A stretch of 64,000 bases of DNA from Gnetum montanum (Eukaryota; Streptophyta; Gnetopsida; Gnetales; Gnetaceae), in NCBI GenBank assembly GCA_015680685.1, contig MNCI01016241.1, forward strand, positions 26,436-90,435. Reading direction: 5' to 3'. The stretch's first letter is position 1. Each line of letters begins with the position of its first letter. Shown piece after piece: positions 1 to 9,046 of the stretch. The position numbers and the translations under genes are program-made. Under the pieces are notes generated by a model. It ran no database searches. It saw only the letters and a program-made list of their open reading frames with translations, and had not been told where the DNA came from.

Positions 1-1412
1 AACTTGTTCAATCATGACATGTTTGAAGGGTTCTATCCACTTCCCATCCAACTAGCCCTACCCCTTTCACTGATTGTAGGAAATCGAATACACACCTGGG
101 TAGGTGTGGTATTCACCCCCACATTGACCGATTACACCTGCCCATAGGTTCTCAGCAGAAGAGAACTCCTACAGGGCTAGCTATGCTATGGTTAGTAGAC
201 TCGGTAGGTCATGAACTCCACCCTTGTCAATGAAGAACCTAGTAACAAGCACATACTATTAGCATTAGGCCAATATGGCCAACGTTACACAAACACAACA
301 AAACAAAGCTGTGAAACTCACCCATCGACAAATTAGACAGTTCCTTGAAGGTTTTGGAAGCACGTCATCATAAAACGTGTGAGGTAAAATGTGTTGAAAT
401 AGTGGTAGCAGCTATACTCGAGCATATCCTAGATCCAGGCCAAACACCTTAACCTTGTTGGGAGTTGACTAAATCCTTCTCCCCTCCCGCTCGTGATTTC
501 CTGGTTAGTCAGAAACCTTAGAATGCCTCGACTTACCCTAGGCAAAATGGCTTTTGTTATGCCGGTTGCGTCCTCCAACTCCATGGAGGACCAAACAATC
601 ACACCGAAGTGGTCAAGGAGGAATTGTAGGAAGTCATGTGTCCCTTTCCTAAACCAGAACTCCTACTCTCCCATGCATATCTTGGAAGGAGGAGCATTGG
701 CCATAGGTTTTCTCACATTGCATAGGACCCTTCTAATTTCCAAAATAATCAACCTAGGCCTCAGCCTTGCCCTCCACAACATAATCAGCAAATGTTAGCA
801 TCATATCTAAGGGCAATACACATGCAATGTAGCAGTGCCTAGCAGTTCATACATATAGCATAGCATAACCCTCCGCCCACACATAGCATAGTAAGGGCAT
901 GAAAGCCTTATGTAGCAAGAACATGAAAATAGCCTAGCGTAGCAATAGAATGATTGGCAACATGGCCTAACAAAAAACTTGTCACACTATCTCATTGCAG
1001 ACGGCCTAGCCCTCCTAAGGGTTCTACGTTACAACATTTGAACGTCAAGCAATTGCTCCAGTCCCCTTAGTTATGATAACCATGGTAGTGGTGGCTTTGG
1101 TGGCCTTGCATGCAACTATGACGTAACATTTATGCATCTACCATGACCAAAACGGTGGCAATGGCAATGCAAAGGCCAAAATGACGTGACCACAGAAAAC
1201 ATGGGCAACCAAGAATGGATGTAAAATGAATAGAACACAAAACAAAAGCAGAGAAAAATAGAAGAAACAAAGCAAAAAGTTGAAGGAAACATAGTAACCT
1301 ATTGGGTCAAAGGTGTGCTCTTCCATGCCGCAACATGCGCTTGTGTCATGTGCCTCACGGTCTTCTTTTCCTCCTCAACCTTTGCAAATGCCAAATGAAT
1401 CTTAGGAGCCAT
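1..1412 (-). pseudogene. Antisense gene of element B (FCP1-like HAD segment), 5' part, broken
   Basis: The gene lies opposite to its host element. Block 1 (1,412 down to about 1,299) starts MAPKIHLAFAKVEEEKKT and ends at a possible donor, TAG|GTTACT. Block 2 (about 773 down to 310) encodes LIILEIRRVLC and then DFLQFLLDHFGVIVWSS, matching the catalytic-loop and second conserved segment of FCP1/NIF-type HAD phosphatases. The expected nucleophile Asp is Glu here. A third block (about 250 down to 1) follows a TACTAG acceptor and encodes EFSSAENLWAGVIGQ and a degenerate WLD.KW. The same blocks, in the same order, occur in element A (9,047-13,402) and partly in C (43,370-47,130). Stops and frameshifts make it non-functional, and the 3' end is outside the window. 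HAD assignment is from motif reading only. Confidence 0.6.
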
Positions 1413-1670
1413 TTTCTTGCTTGCAAATTTACCCTCTTTGCTGTAAAAGCTCTCCTTGCTAGTTGTTAGCACAATTTCTTCGTGCTCCGAAATTGCCTTG
1501 TGCTCCGATGTGGGATCTATGCTCTTACGGTGAGAATGGAAAAATTGCCAAGGCTTAACCCATATTTATGGTTGTAATGATAATATGGGAAAAATTACCA
1601 CTCTCTCTCTCTCTGATTAATGTGGAGTGCCCTATATAGTGTAGCATGCTTGCCATGACATCATAGCACT
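1413..1670 (-). promoter_or_regulatory. Upstream region of the antisense gene in B
   Basis: Reading minus, this has a TATA-like box (ACTATATAGGG, about 1,631-1,641), then a (GA)n tract at about 1,600-1,614 and a region rich in GGAAAAATT before the ATG at 1,412. The homologous region in element A (8,790-9,046) keeps the GA tract and the ATGATGTCATGG block but has lost the TATA-like box. Promoter function is inferred. Confidence 0.45.
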
Positions 1671-3298
1671 TCTAGCGACTAAAAACGTCAACAGCTGGAA
1701 AAAGTCGAGGGGTCGACGAGTGCGACAGTTTCGATCCCATACCCGCAGGAGGGTCGTGCTAGGTATGTGCAAATACGAGGTGCCTTGAATGGTGTGGTCG
1801 ATTAGACAAGGACTTAATCAATGTCTATATAGCCTTTTGCAACATATGGTTTTGAAAACGGAGATGAAAACATGAAGTAATGCTTGAAAGTAAATAAAGT
1901 AGAAAAAGTAGTGGAAAATGCAACAATAAGCAAGAAACAAGGTAAAGTACAGTTAGAAAAATGCAGCGCTTCGAAGCTATAAGCTTACCTTGTTAAGGTG
2001 GATATAGTCGATTGCACAGTGTGGCGAAGTGCAGAGACCCTGAGAGTAACCAAGATGTGTAGAGCGAAATAGGTTGTGTGCTTGGGCACGGCCTTAGGTG
2101 CTAACAATGTTGGAATTCTACCAAGGTGGTAGAAAGGGAGACAGAAAAAATGCCAGCCGAAAGAGCTAACTATTTCTAGTGTTGAATAAAAAGCTTACAA
2201 TGCTTGATGTTATAATATGCATGAAAGAAAAGTTGACTGCCAGAGTGAATGCCAGGGAGCGGAAAAGCTAAGGAATTGGGGAGAATTCTCACTTTTGTAT
2301 GCTACTGGTTGGGGTATTTATAGTATCAAGGGCACGTGAAAGGGGTGGTTTGGACGCCATGTGCCTTGGGTCCATGTTCACTTACTGGCACCACACGTGC
2401 CATGTATGACCGTTGGACCTGCAAGATTGTTGTAATGCGAACCTTCTATGCCATAACTATGAGTCTGTCACACCATAATTGCATGATTAGCGTCTGGAGA
2501 TGTGTGCCAATGGTCTAACTAGGTGAAGTGCATTGATGTTGCACAACCACCCACATGCCTTGCTATGCTATGTAGCATAGCATGCTTGGAGTAGTGTAGC
2601 ACCTTGTCATGCATTCCTCTACATGTGTGTTGCATGTTTGCTATGCTATGCTATGCTATGTAGTGTAGCGTAGCATAGCAACTGGCCTTACTCATGAAAA
2701 CTTTGTCGATTTGCGAACTTTGCTTCCACGAGACTTGCAAACTTGTTAATTCTACCATTTGATCTACCTTCTGTCTCTTCCATAGGATTGCTACACCTTG
2801 CTGCACCTTATAGCTTAGTGTAGCATAGCAACAGACATGGTTCGCTACTTTCTAACGGAAAGAGACATTGTTGAAGGACATGAAATTGGGCATGGGTAAC
2901 TGGTGGTGAAGCTATTGCCATGCTACGCTATGTTACATGACCTAGCATGGTGTAGCACTTCATTCTACAATCATCTTCTAAATCTTACTATGCTACATAG
3001 TGAGGTGTAGTGTAGCATAGCAGACTTCATGACTTAGAAAACTTTTTGAACTTTTTCATGCATCTAGAATGCTGCTGCCAACTCTGTGCATCGTTTCTAA
3101 GTAGGCTGTTGGCTAGGCAGTCTACTTAGGTGGATAGGCAAAACAACCCATAGAGCCTGTTTACACCTAAAGTAGAAATTTCTAGAATTGGTTGGCCTGA
3201 ACTCAGGACGTTCTCCCCCAAAAGAACTTTTGTGGTTCTTGCGCAAATTGCAAGGCATGGTGAAGCAAGAATGACTTTGAATTTTTTGGGGTGTTTCA
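1671..3298 (-). repeat. 3' LTR of element A
   Basis: It is homologous along its length to 18,873-20,487. In element sense it starts TGAAACACCCCAAAAAATTC just after a purine tract. It has a TATA box (TATAAATACC, about 2,313-2,324) and a U3 full of TATGCTA/TAGCATA palindromes (2,560-2,690 and 2,815-3,020). The far end is uncertain by a few bases (…CTAGA or …GCTA). Confidence 0.85.
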
Positions 3299-3313
3299 TT
3301 AGCCCCTCTTTAT
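3299..3313 (-). other. Polypurine tract of element A
   Basis: Element sense reads ATAAAGAGGGGCTAA directly before TGAAACACC of the 3' LTR. B (CAAAGAGGGACCAA) and C (CAAAGAGGGGCCAT) have the same motif at the same place. It would prime plus-strand DNA synthesis. Confidence 0.8.
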
Positions 3314-4310
3314 CGACATCTAGAGGACTAGCTTGATAGATGTTGACAAAGAATACGAAACACTGTAGCAGAAAAAATGTTGATGTTGTCCCTTGGTGAG
3401 TGTCAAGACGTCGCTTGGCCGCACTTGAGAGTGTTGCATTGGTTTTATAGAGGTTAAGGTAGAGAGCAAAGATGATGTTTAGCAGATTCCCTCATCGAAA
3501 TGCTCATGAGGGAATCCTTTGTGTTTTCATCTTTTGCTGGTGCTATTCTTCAACCTCTTGTAGGATAGGTGTTTCCTTCACAGGATGAGTTGCGTTACAT
3601 CCATGAAGTGTTTTGACTTGCCTACAACTGCTTTCCATACGGTGAGTTGTGTTACGCAAGCCATGGAATTTGCACTCTAAAGTAGCTAATCTAGTAGAGG
3701 CACTCTCTTCGCGACGCTATAGCATTTGCTGCTGTAGCGAGCCATGCCCATAGGGTCAAAGGTCTTGCTATCTGTTGGTGTTGTTGAAGTTGTTGGACAT
3801 CATTGCTAGTGTACAACATTGAAAGAAAGAAGGCTAGCAGTGGCCTTGGTAGCACTGGCACAGAGGAGCTAGCCTCCGAGGCACCAGGGGTTGTTGCGAG
3901 TGCGGATGCACTAGAATCCTTGCCACGGGCATGCATTGTCGGTTCAACTATGGGATCAGATACCATATACCTAAACGTCATGTGAGCCAAGGCATTGGTA
4001 GGGGGCCAGAGAGTAACAATATTATGGCTAGGCCATAATACTGTCAAAACTCCAACTGCAAGAACTAGCCCAGGAACTACCCTCAGGGAAGTGGTCCATG
4101 GTGATGGTAGGTTCAGAGGGCCAGTATAATGCCATATAGCATCTTCGAAGGGTTAACATAATGCCAAGGGTGGCGACGTCGCATGTGTCCCGGATCGCGT
4201 TCTCATTGCATCGTGAATTACATTATGGAACAGTGGCGTCCCACCCACATGTTAGCATCGTGCATGCTCGTCTAATGCGTACTTGGCATAGATGCACACT
4301 GGGGATGTGA
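3314..4310 (-). other. 3' region of element A between integrase and LTR, with a possible small ORF
   Basis: A 118-codon open frame (4,047 to 3,691, minus) contains DPIVEP..HARGKDSSASA, and B has a related stretch near 25,270-25,330 (DPIAKM..HAPGRDSSAS). A and B are similar throughout this region, so shared coding-like sequence is weak evidence. No family is recognised. It may be ordinary 3' untranslated sequence. Confidence 0.3.
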
Positions 4311-4618
4311 CGCAAACCAAGTTTAAGGTCTTGGTAGATCATGTGTTGGTTTAAGGTCCCAGTGGACCACTATGCTGGTTTAAGGTCCTAGCGGACTGTA
4401 CATGCCAATTTAACGTCATAGCAGATGAGCAATGCCAGTTTTACATCGTAGTGGATGGTTGTCACCAGTTTAATGTCGTAGTGGATGCTACTTAGTGCTG
4501 CTAGTTTGTTATTATTACGGACGCTACTTAGTGCTGCTAGTTTATCATCATTGCTGATGCTACTCAGTGATGTTGCCAGTTTATTTTCATAGCAGATGAT
4601 GCTTGTTGTTGCCGTTGT
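4311..4618 (-). repeat. Hairpin-TTAAACT repeat array, pol-LTR spacer of A
   Basis: Six or more units of about 35-40 bp. In element sense each is a short inverted repeat followed by TTAAACYRGC-like sequence. Clear stems (plus-strand reading) are GGTCCcagtGGACC at 4,355-4,368 and GGTCCtagcGGACt at 4,384-4,397, with a CATC/GATG stem near 4,445-4,460. Equivalent arrays occur in B and C. Confidence 0.8.
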
Positions 4619-5840
4619 GCTTCAAATGTAGTACGACTTGAGATACAAGTGATTCACTGGGTCGGAAAACTCGTTGCCATCCATGTCTGCCAGCTTAAAG
4701 GCTCCATTCTTGAAGGCTTTAGTGACCAGGTAAAGACCTTCCCAGTTGGCTGAGAATTTGCTCACGTGCTCACAGATGGCCTTGAGGATGAGGTCTTCCT
4801 TCTGCATTGGCCATCGATGCAGATCTGCATAGTGATTCTACTGCTATTTTCTTTGGTAGTGCTCAATGCATCTCAACATCTGTGCACGCTCCTTCTCCAC
4901 TGAGTTGAGGTTGATGATTCATGACTCGTTGTTCTAGGCTTCACTCATGACATCCGAGAGGTTCATTTGGAGTGATGGTATCTACAACTCAAGAGGCAAT
5001 ATAGCTTCAAATCTATAAACAAGACTGTAAGGGGTCTTACTTGTTGTAGTCCTTCACATCATTTGACAGGCCCACAGGACGTAGAGGATTTGCTTGTGCC
5101 ACTACCTCTTGCTATTGTTAAGCATCCTCTTTAACAGGTTGATGATGGACTTATTTGTAGCCTCTGCCTGCCCGTTTGCCTACAGATAATAAGGGGAAGA
5201 AAATGATCGTTTAATACCTAGATTGCTACAGAAGGTTTGGGTTTCCGTACTACTAAACTATGGCCCATTATTGATCACAATAGTCATTGGAGGCGCAAAC
5301 CTTATTACGATGTTGTCAAGGATGAAATGTTAGGTTTGTTGAGATGTTATTTTCCTTAGGGTAATAGCTTCCACCCACTTGGTAAAATACTCAGTGATGG
5401 TGATAATGAAGCTATGTCCTCTGGAGGATTTAGGCATGATAGGCCCTATGAGGTCTAATACCTATCATTTGAAGGGCCACATGATTTGCATTGGGTGTAG
5501 GTCTTTAGGTGAGACGTGTATGAGATTTTCATATCTCTGGCACGTGTCACTTGTCTTAACTTTTGATAGGTAGTCGAGCTCCATGTGGGGCTAGTAGTAC
5601 TCTAGGCATCTGATTTTGGCAACCATAGCCCTGGGTGCTATGTGTCCACCACATAGTCCCTCATGAACTTCATTAACTACCTTTTGCACCTGCTTGCCAC
5701 CCACACATGCTAGCAATATCCCATTGTAGGAACATCAGCACTGGCCATTATTTCCCATCAGCACATATTATCGAGCACGCTTATGGATTGCATCTCTTTG
5801 GGAAGATGTTAGTCCACCTTGGCATTCACCATGCTATAGA
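4619..5840 (-). pseudogene. Integrase of element A, broken
   Basis: It would encode the enzyme that inserts element cDNA into chromosomes. In element sense, about 5,720-5,520 gives VHEGLCGGHIAPRAMVAK and a DTCQRY motif, the HHCC zinc-binding region. The catalytic core follows (5,500-5,200) and the C-terminal part ends at 4,622 with FSANWEGLYLVTKAFKNGAF. Stops and frameshifts run through it. The closest relative in the window is the integrase of B. It is the last sense gene before the 3' repeat spacer. Confidence 0.8.
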
Positions 5841-5849
5841 TAAGTTTTA

Positions 5850-6340
5850 ATGTTGGCATACCACTCCTAGGTACCCACAGCACTGATAGAAGCCATGTGT
5901 TCCACCTGAGTGATAGGCTCCATGCATTCTATAATCGAGGTTGGCAAGTTTTCCAAGGAATGTGATGGAATGTTTAACACAAGGATAGCTAACGCATTTG
6001 CCATGGTGTTCTCGTTGCATGGCATGTGTTGCACAACTATGGTTGCAAATTGCATAAGTAGGATTTTTGATAGATCGCAATAGGGTTGCAGGTGTGTAGC
6101 TTTGCAGGCATAGACCTTAGTGATTTGATTCACGACTAGTTATGAATCTTTGTAGATTACTAGGTGTTGTATGTTTAGTGCCTAGGCAGTTAAGAAGCCT
6201 CTAAGTAGCCCGTCATATTTTGCCACATTGTTGGTACAAGGGAAGGTGAATCGATAAGTGGATGGACACATTTCCCCATAGGGGAATGTGATTATGGCGA
6301 CATGACTACCTCCTCACGTAGTTGAGGTGCTGTCAAAGTG
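5850..6340 (-). pseudogene. Second RNase H-like domain (aRNH) of element A, broken
   Basis: Element sense encodes NQITKVYACKATHLQPY and later VQHMPCNENTMANALA, the last part of an RVT_3-type RNase H. It lies between the ordinary RNase H and integrase. A second RNase H of this type at this position is a marker of the Tat/Ogre lineage. Two overlapping frames here show a frameshift. Confidence 0.7.
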
Positions 6341-6399
6341 TAAGGTGGCTTCGAAATGCGATTGGATGATGTGGACATTGCTAACGTATTCGTTCAGGA

Positions 6400-6870
6400 A
6401 TTCGGGGTCTATGGTTTCCTAGTCATCGACTGGTGAGGACATGAGTTGGGTTGCTATGTCTTGACCCTTTGTTGAAGATTGACTTACATAGGGTAAAATG
6501 AACTCCATGGTTATTTCCTTCCATCGGGCTATCCTGCTACTTTCGTAAAAGTTGTTAGTTATAGCCTGGAGTATATTGCTTTTGCAAATGATGTTGGTTG
6601 TATTATAGAACAGGTAATGCTGCCACTTTTTTAGTGCAAACACTAAGGCCAAGCAATTCCTCTCCACTTCGTTGTATTTTTCCTCATGTGCTATTAGCGC
6701 ATGACTCAAATAATACATTGGTATCTCAGAACCATTGTCTCTTTTTCGACATAGCAGTGTCATGACAGATGTGTCAGAGGTGGCGAGGTAGATAAAGAAG
6801 GGTTTATCCCTTTGTGGCTGATGCACAGTCGGGAGGTGTGAAAGTTCCTTCTTTAGTTCATCGAAGGCTT
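6400..6870 (-). pseudogene. RNase H domain of element A, broken
   Basis: Element sense gives YYLSHALIAHEEKYNEVERN and LALVFALKKWQHYLF, the conserved centre of the gypsy RNase H that follows RT. It would remove RNA from the RNA-DNA hybrid. It is separated from the RT frame by stops near 6,880. Confidence 0.8.
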
Positions 6871-6877
6871 GTTGACA

Positions 6878-8110
6878 CTAGGTTGTCCATTCGAAGTTAA
6901 CTCCCTTCTTCAGAAGATGTTGCATAGGGTGTAACTTATCGATCAACCTTGCTATAAACTTTTGAATGAATTTCACTCTACCTTGTAAACCACGTAACTC
7001 CTTAAGGTTTGTGGGAGGCGCTAGGTTGATGATGGCCTTGACTTTGTCAAGGTCCACCCGTATTCTAACCTCTGATACTACGAACCCTAACATGCATCTA
7101 GTTTTCACCCCGAAGATGCACTTCTTAGGGTTGGCGTAAGTCGTGCATTTGGCAGCATTTGAGGACTACCCCTAGATCATGTGGGTGATTAGCTACCTCC
7201 TTGGACTTGACTGCTATATCATCCACATAGTTATTTAGTGTTTCCAGGATGTAGTTACTGAAAATGTAAGTCATGGCTTGCTGGTAGGTTGCTCTAGCAT
7301 TCTTGAGCCCGAAGGGCATCATGGTATAGTAGAAGGTTCCCCATGGAGTCATGAAGGTTGTTGATAGCTGGTGCTTTGGGTTAATGTGGATTTGGTTGTA
7401 TCTGGAGAAACCATCCATGAAAGATAGTAGAGCATGGTCAACCTTGCTATCGATGAGCTTATTAATGCTCAGGAATGGGAAGTTATCTTTTATTTTTGCA
7501 ATTTTCAAGTCCCGAAAGTCTATACAGATCCATATTCCTCTCGTTTTCTTCGAAACCATAATGATGTTGGATACCCAATCTGAATAGTCAATCACGCGAA
7601 TGAAACCTGCTTGATATAGCTTTGTGATTTCATCGCTCACGGCTAGTGCAATTTTTGGCTTAACTTTGCTAGCCTTTTTCTTGACTTCCTTCTTGTGTGG
7701 GTCTAGGATGATGTTGTGTTGAATCAGCCATGGATCCAGACCTAGCATGTCATTGTACGACTCTGGGAAGACATTGATGTTTTCTTGCAGAATCTTGGCT
7801 ACGTTTTTGTGCATTTGTGTGTCTAGGAGGGAGTTGAGTTTCAATGTTCTCACCTCTCCCTTTGATGTGGTCATAGGCATCTCAATGAGAGGGTCCTTGA
7901 TTACATCCCTAGCCTCTAATTTTAGGGCTTGGACCAAATGCTTGGGCCAATCTGAGGATGCTTCTAAGGCTGCTATAGTGCTAGTTGTGATCGACCCCCA
8001 ATCAATCATGTCGGGGTTCAACTTCCTCGCGAGCTTACCTTGTGGCCCTGCTAACATTAAAGTCATGGAAAGGTCATGATGGGTTTCCATCTCTTGCTTG
8101 ACATGCCAAC
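6878..8110 (-). pseudogene. Reverse transcriptase of element A, nearly open
   Basis: The 321-codon frame from 8,090 to 7,125 holds the RT fingers and palm. It contains FRDLKIAKIKDNFPF, LLSFMDGFSRYNQI, MMPFGLKNARATYQQAMT and the catalytic YVDDIAVKS near 7,219. The thumb and connection continue in another frame (7,108-6,878; GLQGRVKFIQKFIARL). One frameshift near 7,115 separates them. In a normal Ty3/gypsy element RT directly follows protease. Here about 6 kb of spacer and antisense gene lie between. Confidence 0.9.
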
Positions 8111-8789
8111 AGAAAATGAAATCCTGGTTAACAGGTGTCTATTGGCAGAGTTTGTGTGTAACGAAATTTTGCAAAGTAGCGATGAGATGCATCTTGCGAA
8201 GCCTGATGATGTAAAGGTTGCAAGTTTGCCAGTTTAGGATCATGGCAATCGCTAAGGCATAAGAGTGCAAAACTGCTAAAGGTGTAAGATTGCTAATGTA
8301 ATGTGTGAAGTTGTGAAACTGTCGATGTGAAAATGTCAAGCTGATAGTTTAATGTCATTTCGGACTACCAAGTTATGACATGCAAAATAATATTATACGA
8401 AACGAGAAACTTCGAGTATGAGAAATACCAAATTGTTAATGTGCAAATACAAACTGCAAACATGAAAACATGAAACCACTATAAATTGTGATGTCGCCAA
8501 TGTGGAAGAAGATACAAAAAATGCCCATGTAAGCATGTGGTGTTGTTAGTTTAATGTCATTGTGGACCACAAATGTAATAGGTCGAAACTACTAGTTTAG
8601 GGTCTTTTTGGACCGTTAGGGGTGCAACTATGCTAGGATTTCTAGTTTAAGGTCTTTTTGGACTGGTCATATTACGATTGCTGGGATTGCTAATTTAAGG
8701 TCTTTTGGATCCTTAATCAAAAACAAATATATTTTTTGTTTTCAGGAAGGCAAGTAGCTGGCTTGAAGCGTGTCAAGGCTTTAATGCTA
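8111..8789 (-). repeat. Hairpin-TTAAACT repeat spacer between RT and the antisense gene, element A
   Basis: In element sense, copies of a short stem-loop followed by TTAAACTA recur at about 8,345, 8,540, 8,600, 8,650 and 8,690; for example GGTCCaaaaAGACC and GTCcgaaatGAC. The rest is AT-rich with no coding signal. B has the same spacer at 20,530-21,060. Confidence 0.7.
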
Positions 8790-9046
8790 ATAGTGATATG
8801 ATGTCATGGCGAGCATGCTACACTGTAAAGTGCGCTCTGCATTAATTGGAGAGAGAGAGAGGCAAGTTTTCCCATCTTTTCCTTACAGCCATAAATTATT
8901 GTTAAACCATGGTAATTTTTCCATTTTCACCATAAGAGCACAGAACCCTCATCAGAGCACAAGGTGATTTCGGAGTGCGAAGCGATTGTGTTAATCGACT
9001 AGTAAGGTGAATTTTTATAGCGAAAGGTGTACCTACAAGCAGGACA
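8790..9046 (+). promoter_or_regulatory. Upstream region of the antisense gene in A
   Basis: It is homologous to 1,670-1,413 read minus. Shared blocks are ATGATGTCATGG, a GAGAGAGAGAG tract (8,851-8,861), a region rich in GGTAATTTTTCC and an AGAGCAC block (8,935-8,960) before ATG at 9,047. The TATA-like box present in B is altered here. Confidence 0.45.

Larger units (their letters stand above)
1..1670 (+). mobile_element. Element B (Tat/Ogre-like Ty3/gypsy), left segment
   Basis: This segment is the part of element B lying left of the inserted element A. It carries the antisense gene of B on the minus strand and the gene's upstream region. It belongs with 20,488-27,575 because the flanks rejoin. 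Reading minus, 20,530 to 20,488 ends in ...TTAATGCTCATAATGC, and 1,670 onward reads AGTGCTATGATGTCATGG. The uninterrupted homologue in element A (8,790-8,830) contains both halves next to each other. The gag and 5' LTR of B would lie outside the window to the left. Joining by homology is secure; exact borders are good to a few bases. Confidence 0.75.

Noticed and set aside
5379-5573. Plus-strand frame in the pol of A
   Set aside because: Antisense of integrase.
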